The notes: generated by a model not told the origin, from the letters alone. Positions 1 to 11,399 are shown, counted from the stretch's first letter. The stretch: 64,000 nucleotides of DNA from Agrostemma githago (GCA_958450325.1 OY288259.1:28886734-28950733), one strand, 5' to 3'. Numbers and translations are program-made.

Positions 1-70
1 TTTCAACTTTCACCCCACATTTACTGCCTATCCCATGCATTTTCAGCCCCCTATTTACTACCTCCCCCTC

Positions 71-78
71 TATAAATA
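71..78 (+). promoter_or_regulatory. TATA box of the small gene
   Basis: TATAAATA lies 45 bases before the ATG at 123, with a C-rich tract before it and an A-rich leader after it. This is normal plant core-promoter spacing for a very short leader. Confidence 0.5.
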
Positions 79-122
79 CCAACGCATTTGTCACAACTCC
101 ACAACTTCAAACTTACAAAAAA

Positions 123-401
123 ATGGCAAGCAAGATGGACGAAATCAGAAATTTGATCGAGGAGTACGAGGGTTTATTGAATACCACTATGTCCACTGAA
201 TTAAAGGCCGTGCAGCAAGCCGCAACTGCAGTTGACGCGAGGAACTTCGCAGCGTCCATTGGCGATACACATAAAGAGGCAGAACTAGATAACTGCATCC
301 AGTTCTTCATGAAGAGGTCTATGTACTGTTTCCGCACAAGGAAGGGGTTCCAGCGCGACTTGGCCAACTTGAAGAAGATGCTTAAAGAGTACGAAGGTTA
401 A
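123..401 (+). CDS. Small hypothetical protein, 92 aa
   Basis: An uninterrupted 92-residue reading frame starts at an ATG in good plant context (AAAAAATGGC), 45 bases after a TATA box. The protein is charged and probably helical: the N-terminus begins MASKMDEIRNLIEEYE, and the C-terminus (RDLANLKKMLKEYEG) is also amphipathic, which suggests a helical bundle. I see no signal peptide, membrane segment or known motif. It lies in the Mutator-like element upstream of, and convergent with, the transposase gene. E2 carries a different short rightward gene in the same place. It may be an accessory element protein or a captured host gene. I do not recognise the family; promoter and leader make a real gene more likely than chance. 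Confidence 0.5.
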   Translation: MASKMDEIRNLIEEYEGLLNTTMSTELKAVQQAATAVDARNFAASIGDTHKEAELDNCIQFFMKRSMYCFRTRKGFQRDLANLKKMLKEYEG

Positions 402-1247
402 GTATGTATGTTAGCGTTTAGTAACGAACTTTTTTTATGTGTTTTAAGTTCTAATGAATGTTAAAATGTAGCGTTTAAATGGTATGCAATGGATGTTTTC
501 CGCATTGTGTCGTAGAATGTTTTCGGCGTTTAATGGTATGCAAGTATTATATGTTGTGTAAAAGATGGACTTTTTCTAATGTACAAATATTTCCATCGCT
601 ATTTCGCTATTTCTCTATTTCCTTTGCTATTTTTCTAATGTACGGACACAAGTTTTATAGTCACACTAAACATGGTTTAGATTTCTAACTTCATTTTGAA
701 GAATCACAGACAGTGTATTGTAGAATCACAGTCATTGCCTTGTACAATCACACTAATCACACTCCACCTCTTGTTCTACAGTCACGCACTGCCTACTGTA
801 AAGTCGCACTCATTGCGTTAAACAATCACACTCACTTGTTTCGTGTCAACCAAATATTAAGGGCATGATGTTCCTGTACAGCTGTATTTGTAGCCAAAGA
901 TGATGCATTCCAGAATGAAAACGACTACGTTCCTCAATGTATTCTTACAATCCAAAAAACAAAACCAATTTAACGGACCCCCATGCTTTACGACTACGCC
1001 ATATTAGAAATAATTAAGGTCCGCAATAGACGTAAACAAAATCACGGACCTTGACAATTTCAAATGCCGCCAAGTCTTTATGTTTTACAAAAAAATAAAA
1101 AAAGCCCCCCCATGATCTACGACTTACACCATATTAGAAATGATTGAGGTCCGCAATATACGAAAGCAATGTCACGGACCTTGACCATTTCAAACGTTGA
1201 CAGCCTTTGTGTTCCCAAAAAGAATGTTCCTAACTAACGGATGATAT
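402..1247. repeat. Left subterminal non-coding block with degenerate AATCACA/AGTCAC repeats
   Basis: No coding potential. Between about 700 and 850 a degenerate unit of roughly 25-28 bases recurs (AATCACAGTCATTGC, CAATCACACT, AGTCACGCACTGCC, AGTCGCACTCATTGC). Two further similar blocks (about 960-1060 and 1100-1190) repeat GGACC, ACGACT and CCATATTAGAAAT words. Similar repeats occur in the transposase introns and right flank, as is common in non-TIR Mutator-like elements. Confidence 0.5.
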
Positions 1248-1885
1248 TCATGAACAATCCTCCTCGGCAATCCCTGCCGGGTCCTCATCTTCCTCCTCCT
1301 CAACATCGACAGACAAGTCAGCAATCGGTGGGTACTCAGCAAATGGGTTGGGGCAGTTCCTCTTGTCATGGTGACCCATCCTCTTGCAGTTCTTACACAG
1401 CCGTTTAGGCTTGGCGGCAATTGCAGCAGCCTTCGCCTTAGAAGAAATAATCCGCTTCCTACTGCCCTTGTTCTTGGCTTTCTTCGGGGGCAATATGGTT
1501 ATTTCAATTGCGCTCGTACAGCCGAGGATCTCCTCTAATTCTTGTGTCTTGCTACAGGGGCCAGCAAGGGCAATATCGGACCTGAAGTCGCGAATGACGT
1601 CAGCTAGATTACTAACGTCTTCCTTACCCATTTTGCTGACATGACTGACAGTCTCATAGAACTCCGAAAATAGCCTCGTGACTGTAACAGCCTTATCATC
1701 GCTTAGTCGACTCTCTGACAGGGGACACGCATTAACATTACGTAGAGCATCCCTTGTCCATCTACATGCCACGTACCGTTCCGAGATCGTCTCCCGTCCT
1801 TTCGAAGAGTATATCCAAATGGCATGCCTGCAAAGAATTCCATACCGACCGAACTTCCTGCAAGTACATCTGATCTCACAGGTAC

Positions 1886-2206
1886 CTGCGAGTGCATTAA
1901 GAAACGCATAAAGAGTGCGACTCCTGACCGTACGGACAGTGGCTACGCAACGTACGGGATGTGGCTTTCTAAAGGTATGACAGAATACAGTCACACCCCG
2001 TTATGCTGCATAGTCACAGTCCTTACGTCGCAGAATCAAACGAAATGCGTTGCACAATCATACGCACCGCGTTCCAGAGTCGCACCCTTTATTACGTACA
2101 GTCACATTCAATGAATTATGGAATAAAACTCGTTACGTTTGGATCATATAGTTAGGCTATCTGATTATGGCTACACGACATGGACAGTGACTTTCTATGC
2201 CAGTAC
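1886..2206 (-). other. Last intron of the FAR1-like gene, repeat-filled
   Basis: Donor CTAG/GTACTG and acceptor ACTCGCAG/GTACC bound 321 bases. Between about 1985 and 2110 it holds AGTCACAC, AGTCACAG, CAATCATACGC and AGTCGCACCC words like those flanking the gene, so the same repeat family has spread into the intron. Confidence 0.6.
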
Positions 2207-3896
2207 CTAGGTTGTATTCAACAATGTAGTTGCGGTCCCGGATGGAGTCCAGTACTGTTATCGCTTCGATCCCGTCCTTCTCCTGATACCCACGGACGCT
2301 GCACGTGTAGAGCGAAAACTTGACCTCTTTCTGAAAGTGTGCAAAAGCCACGTGCGTGTACACACTTGCCGCGTGGCTCTCCATCGGATTCATCGATCCA
2401 ATTTTGGGGAATGACTGCCGGTTATCGTTGTCTAGCCTCTTCTGCATGTGCCTCTGTTGGTCCATCGCACTTTCAAAACGCATCCAGAACTGGACCAACG
2501 TACCGTTGTTGTCTTCAAACTTTTTTAAAGAAACTGTTCTCGCTCTCTGATCTCTGCGTTGTCCTCATAATTCCGGACATCCTCACCTCCTTGCAATGCG
2601 CGGCGACCCATTTGCTCCTGTCTTGGAACATATTTTCGAACCATTCGATCCCAACAACATCATGGTCGATCATGATCCGCCCCCACCTGTCGTCGAACTC
2701 CGACGCCTCGATGTCATCGTCCCATATAATTGCATTGAGGACTTTTACGAATTCCGAGGCCTCCTCTCTTGATCTGCCGTACTTTGCTGGAACCTTGTTC
2801 ATGATGTGCCACGTGCAGCACCGTTGGTGTGCTGCTTTGAATATTTCCGGGACGACTTTTAAAATTCCAGGATCCTGGTCTGTAATGATATAACACGGTT
2901 CCTTCCCGCCCATGGCCTCCAGAAACCGGGAGAGGACCCATTTAAATGACTCGTAGTCCTCCTTTAATAGCAACGCCCCACAGAACGTGACAGACCGTTT
3001 GTGGTTGTCCATGCCAGTGAACGGTGTGAACACCATGGAATACACGTTGGTTCCGTATGTTGGGTCGAATGAAACTGCATCCCCGAATGCCGCGTAGTTT
3101 CTTCGAGCTGCACCATCTGCCCAAATGACCCTGCGTAAGCTCCCGTCTGTATCCACATCGTAGTCAAAGTAGAAATCCTCCTGACTGTCCCTCAAACTCT
3201 TGAACCGGTCTATGAACAACTGACCATCCTGCTCATGGACGAAGCACTTGATGTCCCTCCCCCAGTTCTTGAAATCAACCAACGATGCTCCGATATTCTG
3301 ATATCCGCCCGACAACTCCTTGCACATCCTGTATGTCCAAGTCGCCCCGATCTTCAGCTGCACACACAATATTGCAACTGCATTAGTCGCGCAGAGTTAG
3401 CAGTCAACCATACACTAACAACATTGTTGACATACATTACGCACCCTCGAGTTACAAACGATCATCTCCTTGTGATATCTTGATAAATTTCGAGATGACT
3501 TTTGAAACTCTCGGTCCTTAACCATCACAAGATCGTGGTTGTGTTCCTCCGTGAACTCTTCAATATAAAACCCCCCGACCATTGCACAGAGCCTAATTCT
3601 TGCTCCACATTGCGTCCTCGTCGCCTTCGTAATCCTTTTGGGTTCGTACGATCCCACATACTCTTGCCCCTCCTTCTCTCCGGTGCTCGACAGCTTCACC
3701 ATGCTCTGGCTGGCTGTTTTGCCCTCCTTGTTACAAGCCAACAATTTCTTCTTGATCTAACCATCAAATGATCTAGTTGTCGTATACCTCTTCGCCTCGA
3801 AACCAAGATAAAATGCGTAAGCTTGATAAAACTTGAATGCTCCATCGATGTCCGCGAACTTCTGCTCTACGTAAGGAACAATCACTGTGTCTTCCG

Positions 3897-4631
3897 CTGG
3901 CATATAGGTTGGAACAATAAAAACAAAAAACACTATCAGTGGTTGGAACAATATATTACACACTAAAAACTACTTAGAAATAGTTAGAAATAATCACAAA
4001 GTTCACTTGACATAGTCACACATGTTGATGTGTACAATCACATGCTATGAGTTGCATAGTCACGCGTATTGAGGTGTACAATCACGTGATATAATGAGTT
4101 GCATGGGTTAAACTGCTGTCGATAAAAAAAATCCATATATTACACGCTATCAACCTTGCAACGCACGCATTCATCTCTAACTATAATAAATACTCGACTG
4201 TGGCATTGCTCGTATAACAGCATGATTTTACTAAAAACTAGTTAGAAATAGTTGGAAATAATCACGTGATATAAGTTGCATGGGTTAAACTATAATAAAT
4301 ACTCGACAACGCATAAGAACTATAAGTACAATACTCGACAACCAAACAAAATATTGTGCGACTGTCTATCATATTAAGTGTGACTGTCTAGCATATTAAG
4401 TGTGACTAACACGTTATAAATGTGCGACTGTCCATCATATAGAGTGTGGTTGTAACTGTGCGACTGTCTATCATATTAAGTGTGACTACCACGTTATAAC
4501 TGTGCGACTGTCCATCATATAGAGTGTGGTTGTGACATTACAACTGTGTAACTTTTGAAATTAACAAACCAAAAAAAAAAAAGGAATTCGAAATGCAAGA
4601 TACCAAATATATATGTATGTACTCATCTTAC
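3897..4631 (-). repeat. First intron of the FAR1-like gene with tandem TGTGACTGTC repeats
   Basis: Between about 4350 and 4560 a unit of about 22 bases (GTGTGACTGTCTATCATATTAA) degenerates along the tract, with a higher-order duplication: the block with GCGACTGTCTATCATATTAA, ACGTTATAA and GCGACTGTCCATCATATAG occurs twice. At 4010-4090 a related repeat (AGTCACACATG, CAATCACATG) runs in the opposite sense, so the intron holds both orientations of the AGTCAC motif. Confidence 0.6.
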
Positions 4632-4695
4632 CTCCTGCAAGTTGAACAGGAATTTTCGACTGGAGCACATACGAATCTTCAAGAAACAGCACCAT

Positions 4696-5114
4696 TTACG
4701 AATTAGGGTTCAGTTATTTTGCATGATAGTATAAATATTGATTTGGGATGAATTTTTGAATTTGAATGAAATGAAATGGTGAGCAATAGAATGAATTTTT
4801 GAATTTTAGTGAGAGAGTGAATTTTGGTGAAATATTGAGAGAAAGAAAGTGAATTTTGAAAGATTGCGAATGGTGAGCAATTAAGAGAAAGAAGGTAGCT
4901 TTTGGTGATGGAAATGATGAAAGACTGAGTGAGAGTGCTCTGCTGTTGCTCTGCTCCTGTCTGCTGCTAGTCATTCCACGCAGCACACCTCCTCTCTCTT
5001 TTTTTTTTTTTTTTTATTTTTTTATTGTGATTAATCTAGGCCATCCATCCAACCCAAATCAAGGGTCATAAACACAACTTCCCACTTTTACCCCAACTCC
5101 CTTGATCCTTTTTC
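4696..5114. other. 5' flank of the transposase gene and right end of E0
   Basis: Read leftward this is the promoter and leader side of the transposase gene: TTCATTTT-rich sequence, then a poly-A/T tract at 5001-5028. An open frame at 4986-4714 has no homology and is low-complexity Ser/Phe/Leu. The outer part carries the terminal CCATCCATC and CTTGATC words shared with E1 and E2. Confidence 0.4.
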
Positions 5115-5130
5115 TATATATATATATATT

Positions 5131-5699
5131 GGATTTTTCTATGTGGTACCCCTCAACTATTGGTTTTTCCAAGAGGTACCCCGCCTTTTTCGAATTACAA
5201 GGTGTACCCCTGAACTTTACTTATCACTCCATATCATATCCAAAATGATAAGTGTATTACAATTATTTTTTAAAAATGAATAATTAACATTATTAATCAA
5301 TCCAATTTGATGCTACAAACCACCTCTTTTTCTTCTACCATTCACCAACCCACCAAATGCCCATTACAACGCACTCTGTTGTCGGCCGACATCGACCTAT
5401 CTCCCTCACTCTTTTAAATCCTTCAACATCAATCTCTCCGTCACCCTCATGTCGTAGTGTGGTGGGATGGATTTTTTCGAGTAAATGATACAAATTGAAG
5501 AAATATATCATGGGTGATGAAAGTAAAATAGGGAATAATAACTATTTATATCATCAATTAAGAATTTTTCGTTGAAAAATTATAACTTTGGTTACAATAT
5601 AGACTAATTTACAAAGTTTAGGGGTACATCTTGTAATTCGAAAAAGGCGGGGGTACCACTTGGAAAAGCCGATAGTTGAGGGGTACCCCATAGAAAAAC

Positions 5700-5701
<2 letters not shown>
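5131..5701. mobile_element. Miniature TIR element (M1), about 571 bp, long terminal inverted repeats
   Basis: Left arm 5131-5217 and right arm 5614-5701 are inverted copies: GGATTTTTCTATGTGGTACC against GGGTTTTTCTATGGGGTACC read inward from the right, continuing through TTTTCCAAG, CGCCTTTTTCGAATTACAAG and TGTACCCC for about 85 bases. The core has no coding potential. TA tracts lie on both sides, so the element entered a (TA)n microsatellite, as described for rice Micron. Superfamily not assigned. Confidence 0.8.
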
Positions 5702-5761
<60 letters not shown>

Positions 5762-5762
5762 C
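5702..5762. repeat. (TA)n microsatellite
   Basis: About 30 uninterrupted TA units. It is the right half of the internal TA tract of the copy A 5' LTR; the equivalent tract of the 3' LTR is at 30046-30080 and 59630-59712. Confidence 0.95.
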
Positions 5763-7160
5763 TTTTGGATCCGAACACGTTTGACTACGACAATCGCTAC
5801 AAGTCCGTTTAATCCCTTTACGAGTCGCGACGGAGGTAGCACCCTTTCGAGGAGCGCCGCCCCAAGCACTCAAGGGCATAACGCGATCGTGGTCGTACGT
5901 AGTTGAACGCGTCCGATTCCATTTCCGAGATTAGTACGGAACCCATTGACGCGAAAATCGACACCACATAATCTGTAAGGATTAGTATCGGTGTCATGAC
6001 GCGGAGGGAGACAATTTCGTCACTAATCAAATTTTAATCAATCCTATAAAAATTTTTATAAAAATTTCGATGTCGGTCTTATAATTGTATAATATACGAT
6101 TATAGGAACCGTAAACCGAGTTGAGTTCAAATTATGTAATATTTTTTACGTAATTCGGTCAACCATCGATTTTGCATAAATAAAAAAAACGAAACTGTCA
6201 CCTTTTTCGAAGCGAGCCATGACTCGTACAGGGGGCACTCGATCGAGTGCCATAGGCTACTCGATCGAGTAGCGCCCCGAAAACCGGGCAGTAGGTCCTT
6301 CAAAGGCTCACTCGATCGAGTCTCTGCCATGACTCGGTCGAGTGGACTCCTTTGTCCAAACAAATCGAGTGCTTCTTACATCATCCGAGCCTCGTCTTTT
6401 TTTAAGACTTTGGTCGTCACGTGTAAAGACTATCACGTGTCACCTTTTCCTAAAGCCATGCATCTTTCCATCATTTTTATTCATTTGTTTTAATTATGTA
6501 TCATTTATTTTTGTTTATGTTTTTGCTCATTATTTTTTTGTTTTGGCCGCGTTGTACTTCCGCCTGTGTATATTGTATTTATTTACGAGTATTAATTTTT
6601 TTTAATGTTTGTCGTTTCATAAATGAACCTCGCTTGCTAAACAATTCGACTCTAGTTTTGATGCACTAAAATGACGTAGTTCATATAATTCGCATGCTTA
6701 GCCAAAAATGTTGTTTGCATATCATTTACTCATTTTACTAGTGAGCGTACACGAACATGAACGATATCTTAGTAGAGGCCGCTAAAGAGCGGGCAGGGTT
6801 AGGTGTCCTTTGTGGGCTTCCTAACACGTACCCTCGCCCCTTACTCAGAACCATGGTTTCTGGATGTCCGAAACCATTGGCGCACGAGAGTCATTCGATG
6901 CACGAAATCCGATAACTCGGCGTCGGTATTGTAATGCAAAGGGACGAACTCATAAGCTCTAGCACTAAAAGCGGGTCCTGTTTTGTACACGAAACGCCTA
7001 AGTGTAGAGTGAGTTCAAACGGGTCCGAATTCCCATAAAATTCGGTGGCGACTCCAACTATGATTTAAATTTCGACCCGAGATCAATCTTACAACGAGAT
7101 TCATTCGCCTCCCCAAACCCGCGCGTGGCCGCGTCGGGGTGGACCTATGTCATGTCCACA
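5763..7160 (+). mobile_element. 5' LTR of Tat copy A, promoter-distal part
   Basis: Matches 60121-61534 along its length (shared GGATCCGA, GAGTCGCGACG, CACGTGTAAAGACTATCACG, GGTTAGGTGTCC) and, in reverse, the copy B LTRs. It ends CATGTCCACA at 7160, directly before the primer site. The first part of the LTR is displaced leftward by E0 and M1 and is not visible. No coding potential. Confidence 0.9.
6235..6357. repeat. Palindrome cluster ACTCGRYCGAGT in the copy A 5' LTR
   Basis: Four units: GCACTCGATCGAGTGC, CTACTCGATCGAGTAG, TCACTCGATCGAGTCT and GACTCGGTCGAGTGG. The first two are perfect 16-bp palindromes with different but matching outer arms. The counterpart cluster of the 3' LTR is at 60604-60719. 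Confidence 0.9.
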
Positions 7161-7163
7161 ATT

Positions 7164-7181
7164 TGGCAACTCCGCTGGGGA
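7164..7181 (+). promoter_or_regulatory. Primer binding site of copy A, tRNA-Arg type
   Basis: TGGCAACTCCGCTGGGGA starts 4 bases after the LTR end. Copy B has TGGCGACTCCGCTGGGGA, which complements the 3' end of plant tRNA-Arg(ACG) with one mismatch. This is the usual primer of Tat/Ogre elements. Confidence 0.85.
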
Positions 7182-8284
7182 TGCCTGATGTACCTCTAGT
7201 TATCGGGGTTCCTAGGGTGAGACTCGAAAAGAAATCGTTCGAAAATTAATGTAGGCGCATTAGTTCAATGATTCATGCATAACCTTTTTTGCCCGGGCCG
7301 GTTACTTGTGACCGACGTCCCACTATACCGCGGTGCATTCCTAAATGAGTGCGCTAAAGACTTATATGGCCGAACTCGTATGGGTTTAGCGGCATGTCCT
7401 AAGACCAATTCGGCTTAGGGAGTCCGTCCTGATTTACAAGAAAGCCGTCGTTGTTGGTATAGACCCGATTTTGACCAACCGAGACTTAGTGTAAAGTATA
7501 TATAAGTGTCGTTATAATGCATGTTTGACTACGTGCTACTTGGTTTGCGTGTCATTTTTCAAAAACTGTCATTTCAAAAATGCATCTTTCAAAGATATCC
7601 AATTTTCAAAAATTTGGAATGCCGCTGAAATTAGGTCTAACAATTTGACTCAAAATATCCTTTCTTTTTAGCCGGCATATTACCCGTTTTAACTTTCGAA
7701 TTCCCGATACCATTACGATTTTTGAACTTTCAAAAATTCAATTTTGGTTTTCAAATCTTCGGGATTCCGTCCTCGATTTCCAAATTTTCGGAAATTCGGT
7801 AATTCCATATTCAAAATTCAAAATTTCAAACATTCAACTTTTCAAAAACCTTCCTTATTATAGGACCTACCGTTATCCGTGTGTCAGGTGTTTTCATAGT
7901 ACGTCGAAGGTTTATAGGATCGAGACTCCGTTGATCCTACATCACGAGTTTCCTCCCTTTCCCGAGTCCGCCTTTTGTCAAGGCACGGCCAACCCACGTA
8001 AGGGAAACACCTACAAAGGAAAGTCCGTACATACACTCGCGTCTAGAGTCTGGGGAAAATCTCACGTGGACCTTCCTTCGAACGGGACTAGGCCCACAAA
8101 GCCGAATCATAGGGAAGTCGTACCACCCACGAGTCATCCGTCTAGGTGTCTTTCTCGAGTCTTTTTCACTTGGTCTTTTTCTAGTCGCTCGGGATGTACT
8201 TTTTTGATTCCAAGACTTGGGTTCGGTTTCTGATTACGCGGTGTTCTTACAGACAGGCCACTGTCCACCAGACACAGAAACAAA
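7182..8284 (+). other. Leader between primer site and gag of copy A
   Basis: About 1.1 kb without a supported gene; short frames only. Contains TTTCAAAA/ATTTTCAAA-rich stretches at 7550-7850. The corresponding copy B leader is 55174-56224. Confidence 0.7.
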
Positions 8285-9202
8285 ATGGAAGCAGCTTTGA
8301 ACAATTTGAGTACCTTGATGGATTCTATTGTCGCCAAACAGACCCAAATCGAGACACAATTGGCTACCATAAGAGACGAGCAGGCAGCAGTTGCTGCAGG
8401 TGTGACCGTTGTGGAGCAGGGAACTCCTGCCACTGGGCCGGGAAATGCTGGGCCCATAGCTGAACTAGTTAGCGCAGTGTGCCGACTAGAGGAACAAGTC
8501 CACCTATCAGGGGAAAACAACATCCATCGGGAAAATTCCCGAGATTACTCCCCGGTGAACGACAAGCTTCCCGCAAACCTGAACCTTACAAGTTTGCCCA
8601 TGTTCGAGGGAACCGAAGACCCGTTGCTACATGTGCGAGCCTTCAAAGAGTTTATGGCAATTAAGGGGGTTGACTCAAGCATGTTCAAAAATTTGTTCGT
8701 TGCTTCACTTGAGAAACACCCAAAGGCCTGGTACTATAGGCTAGACCCCAAGAAGTTCCCGACTTGGGATGATGTGGCTACAGAATTTGCTCGGAACTAT
8801 GATGACAACACCGAGATCCAAACCACAATGCGCTCTTTGGAGGTTGTGGCCCAAGAGCCCAAAGATGGTTTTGCTAAGTACCTTCAACGCCGGAGGGCCG
8901 AAAGCGTGAAATTGGTTGATAAGCCCAGTGAGAAAAATTTGGTGGAGGCTTTTGTCAAAAATCTTTTCTCCTCCTACCGGGTTCATCTCCGGTACGCGGT
9001 CATACCTAATTTTACCACCCTTACTGAAATGGGTATGATGATTGAAGACGATTTGAGGCTGGAGGGCCTTACGAAGGCCTTTAGAAAACGATACAAAGGG
9101 GCTTCCTCTTCCACTACTATGCCCCAAGCTGCAGCCCGCAGCATTTTGACGCGGTCAATCTACTAGATGCCTCGTCCAAGAAGAACACCCCACCTCGGGT
9201 TT

Positions 9203-10839
9203 TGATGGTAGGGATTTGCCGCGGATCCCCACCGTCAATAAATAACCAACTACACCTAACACGTAGATAGGGTAAGTCGGGTCGAATCCACGGGGACGGT
9301 AAGATGTGTCTAGACTAGGTCTACCTAAACACAAGACTAAGTCAACGAGCTAAACTAGACTAAAGCAATAAGAAGGGGATGAATCTATGACTACAACTAA
9401 GGTAACGAAGAAATCAAATAAGGAAAGGGTAGGGTTAGGTCGGGGTCATAAGTGTAGTAGGATAGTTGGGAGATCGAGGGTGTAGGTTTCACCTAGTTAC
9501 TAAGGTTGGTCCGCGCTCTCGCGTCAAGGTCAATGTCCGCACTCTCGTGTCAAAGACAAAACCCGAATACTTATGCAAGTTGTCACCCAATACACAAGGA
9601 TTCAACCAAAAATCAATCACACAATGAGAAGAGGAAGACAAGTAAGAGGAGTATTTGCAACTACTACTCTAACAAGCAATTCAACAAACACATGGTGCTC
9701 TTAATATGTGACTAGTAACAAAGAATCCACCTTTACCCACAATCAAACCCTAATCATACATAATCAACACTTAATCCCCCTACTAACCCCACAACAAGTC
9801 TACTCACACATAATGAAGCTAATCCTAACCATAACAAAAGAAATCAACACAAACATCAAAACATCCATTATGAAATAACAAGAACAATGAACAATAAGTA
9901 AAGATTAAAACTTGAAAGATTAAACAAGGATTAAGATTAAAAGGAATAAGGAGATTATACCTACTAACAAGAGGAAGAAAGATTGAAACTTGCATTAATG
10001 AGAAAAACCCAAAACAATCTCCCAAGGTTGTCAATCTTGGTTGAATCTTGAAGAATTCCCTTAATACAAGGATTAAACTAAGATTAACGGTTAACTAAGA
10101 ACTAATCGACACTAATCTAAGCTAATCTAACCTAAAGTAGTCTAGGGTTTAACGGGTAATCAAGAACATTCCATATGATTACAAGAGGGGGGGGGGGGGG
10201 GGTATATATAGGGTTACAATGAATAAGGAGAAGGAAAGAAGCAATTGCGGGCTACAGCACTTCTCCCCGGTCGGGAAGGAATGGTCCCGGTCGGGGGATG
10301 GGCCATCCTTCCCGGTCGGGATCAAGCATAACACCGGGCTGTGTTATCAATAACACCAGGCTGTGTTATTGCTCTTCCCGGTCGGGATGAGGTGGTCCCG
10401 GTCGGGATGAACTCATCCCGGTCGGGATGGACCCAGGACAGAAGCTATCGCATTTGTGCACCTCATCCCGGACGGGATGAGGTCCTTCCCGTCGGGGATG
10501 AGTCTTGTAGGCCTCCAATATGATCTTTAAGGTCCCTCCTTGCCTCTCATGGGTTTCTCATCGATTCTCGGGACTCGGGATCGAGCCTAAGGGGCTCGGG
10601 AATGGGTCCCAAGGTCTCGGGATCGAATCCAAGGCATCAAGTGATCATTCCTTCTCTTCGTTGGCTCCAAAAGTGTATGAAACGAGTCGGAATCGTTCCA
10701 ATTCTTCATGAATGGTCTCGGAAACCTAAAACGAACTAAAGGAAGCATAAGTAACCCAAAAATCGCTCCCAATGAGCGATTCCACAAGGAAAACGGGACC
10801 AAAACACAACAAATTAGGCACTACAAACTACACTTATCA
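9203..10839 (-). mobile_element. Solo LTR C, TGATAAGTGT family
   Basis: On the minus strand it runs TGATAAGTGTAG to CCCTACCATCA, the same ends as the D LTRs. The target duplication is GGTTT at 9198-9202 and 10840-10844. No internal domain remains, so LTR-LTR recombination removed it. Holds a G16 run at 10187-10202 and a leftward TATA (TATATATA) near 10204-10210. Confidence 0.93.
10264..10500. repeat. Palindrome cluster TCCCGGTCGGGA in solo LTR C
   Basis: At least seven units of CCCGGTCGGGA or near variants (CCCGGACGGGA). On the minus strand they lie upstream of the TATA near 10204. Confidence 0.88.
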
Positions 10840-11399
10840 GGTTTTCACTAATATAGGTAGTACCTATACTTATGCCTTACAAAGGCTATCCTCTAAGTGT
10901 CTAATCCAACCTATACTTCTGAAGTTCCGGTCGAGCAACGCTCCAAGAACTACAATGCCCAAGATTATTGCCAATACCACCGAGGCAATGGGCAAGATAC
11001 CGAAAAGTGTTGGAAGTTGAAACACTTGATTCAAGACTTGATTGAGAGCGGTAAGATCTCGCTGCCTGGAGATAAGCCGAGTAACAAGGAGAATCCTTTC
11101 AGCTCTCATGCCATCTTTACGAGGGAGGTGATCGATTGCTCCCATCTTATCTCTCCATTTGTCCCGCAAGTGAACGGGATCTGGTTCGACGATGAAGACG
11201 ATGTCTACCTCGTTAAAGGGGAAGTTGTCCCCATTACCCCCGAGGAGATTCGAAAGGCCAAACCCCGAGTCATAGCCAGTAACCACCTTGGTCGTCCCTA
11301 TCAAGCCACTAGCTCTAGGGACACCCCTATCCCGACAACTATCACCAAGCCACTCAGGACGGAAGTCGCCCCTGAGGAGCCGACGCTGAAACGGCTCTC

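Larger units (their letters stand above)
1248..4695 (-). pseudogene. FAR1/FHY3-like MULE transposase, 4 inferred exons, one stop and one frameshift
   Basis: Order on the minus strand: exon 1 4695-4632 (ATGGTGCTG start, donor GGAG/GTAAG); exon 2 3896-about 3442, the FAR1 DNA-binding domain with GAFKFYQAYAFYLGFEAKR and EEHNHDL; exon 3 about 3358-2207, the MULE transposase domain with FGDAVSFDPTYGTN and ITDQD; exon 4 1885-1248, a SWIM finger (CTCRKFGRYGILCRH), then a CX2CX4HX4C knuckle and an acidic tail. All four junctions keep frame and have GT-AG borders: the last intron joins CTAG to GTACC within NLGT. The spliced length, about 770 codons, is normal for the family. Two lesions break it: an in-frame TAG at 3759-3757, and an extra base in the A6 run at 2521-2526, which gives a TGA at 2515-2517. 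The protein is therefore probably dead. Family proteins are nuclear DNA-binding transposases or derived regulators. Confidence 0.85.
1..5114. mobile_element. FAR1-type Mutator-like DNA transposon (E0), left end outside window
   Basis: This block carries a small rightward gene (123-401), a leftward FAR1-like transposase gene (4695-1248) and degenerate short repeats near both sides and in the introns. Its right end (about 5045-5114: CCATCCATC, then ATCA-GG, then ACTC-CTTGATC-TTT running into a TA tract) matches the layout of the right ends of E1 and E2, so all three look like one family. No left terminus is visible, so the element probably starts before base 1. It sits in the (TA)n tract of the copy A 5' LTR. 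The family link is inferred from terminal similarity; the transposase identity is read directly. Confidence 0.6.

Noticed and set aside
4714..4986. 90-codon leftward frame
   Set aside because: Low-complexity Ser/Leu/Phe sequence in the promoter flank of the transposase gene, with no homology signal and no consistent start.
5554..5879. Open frames with long Ile-Tyr runs
   Set aside because: Translation of the (TA)n microsatellite; the same applies to 59562-59789.
6235..6357. CRISPR-like array of palindromes
   Set aside because: Eukaryotic LTR sequence; the units are short, the spacing irregular and the intervals are not unique spacers.
7164..7181. tRNA gene fragments at the primer sites (7164, 15809, 47482, 56225, 63865)
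   Set aside because: Only complements of tRNA 3' ends next to LTRs; no cloverleaf sequence around them.
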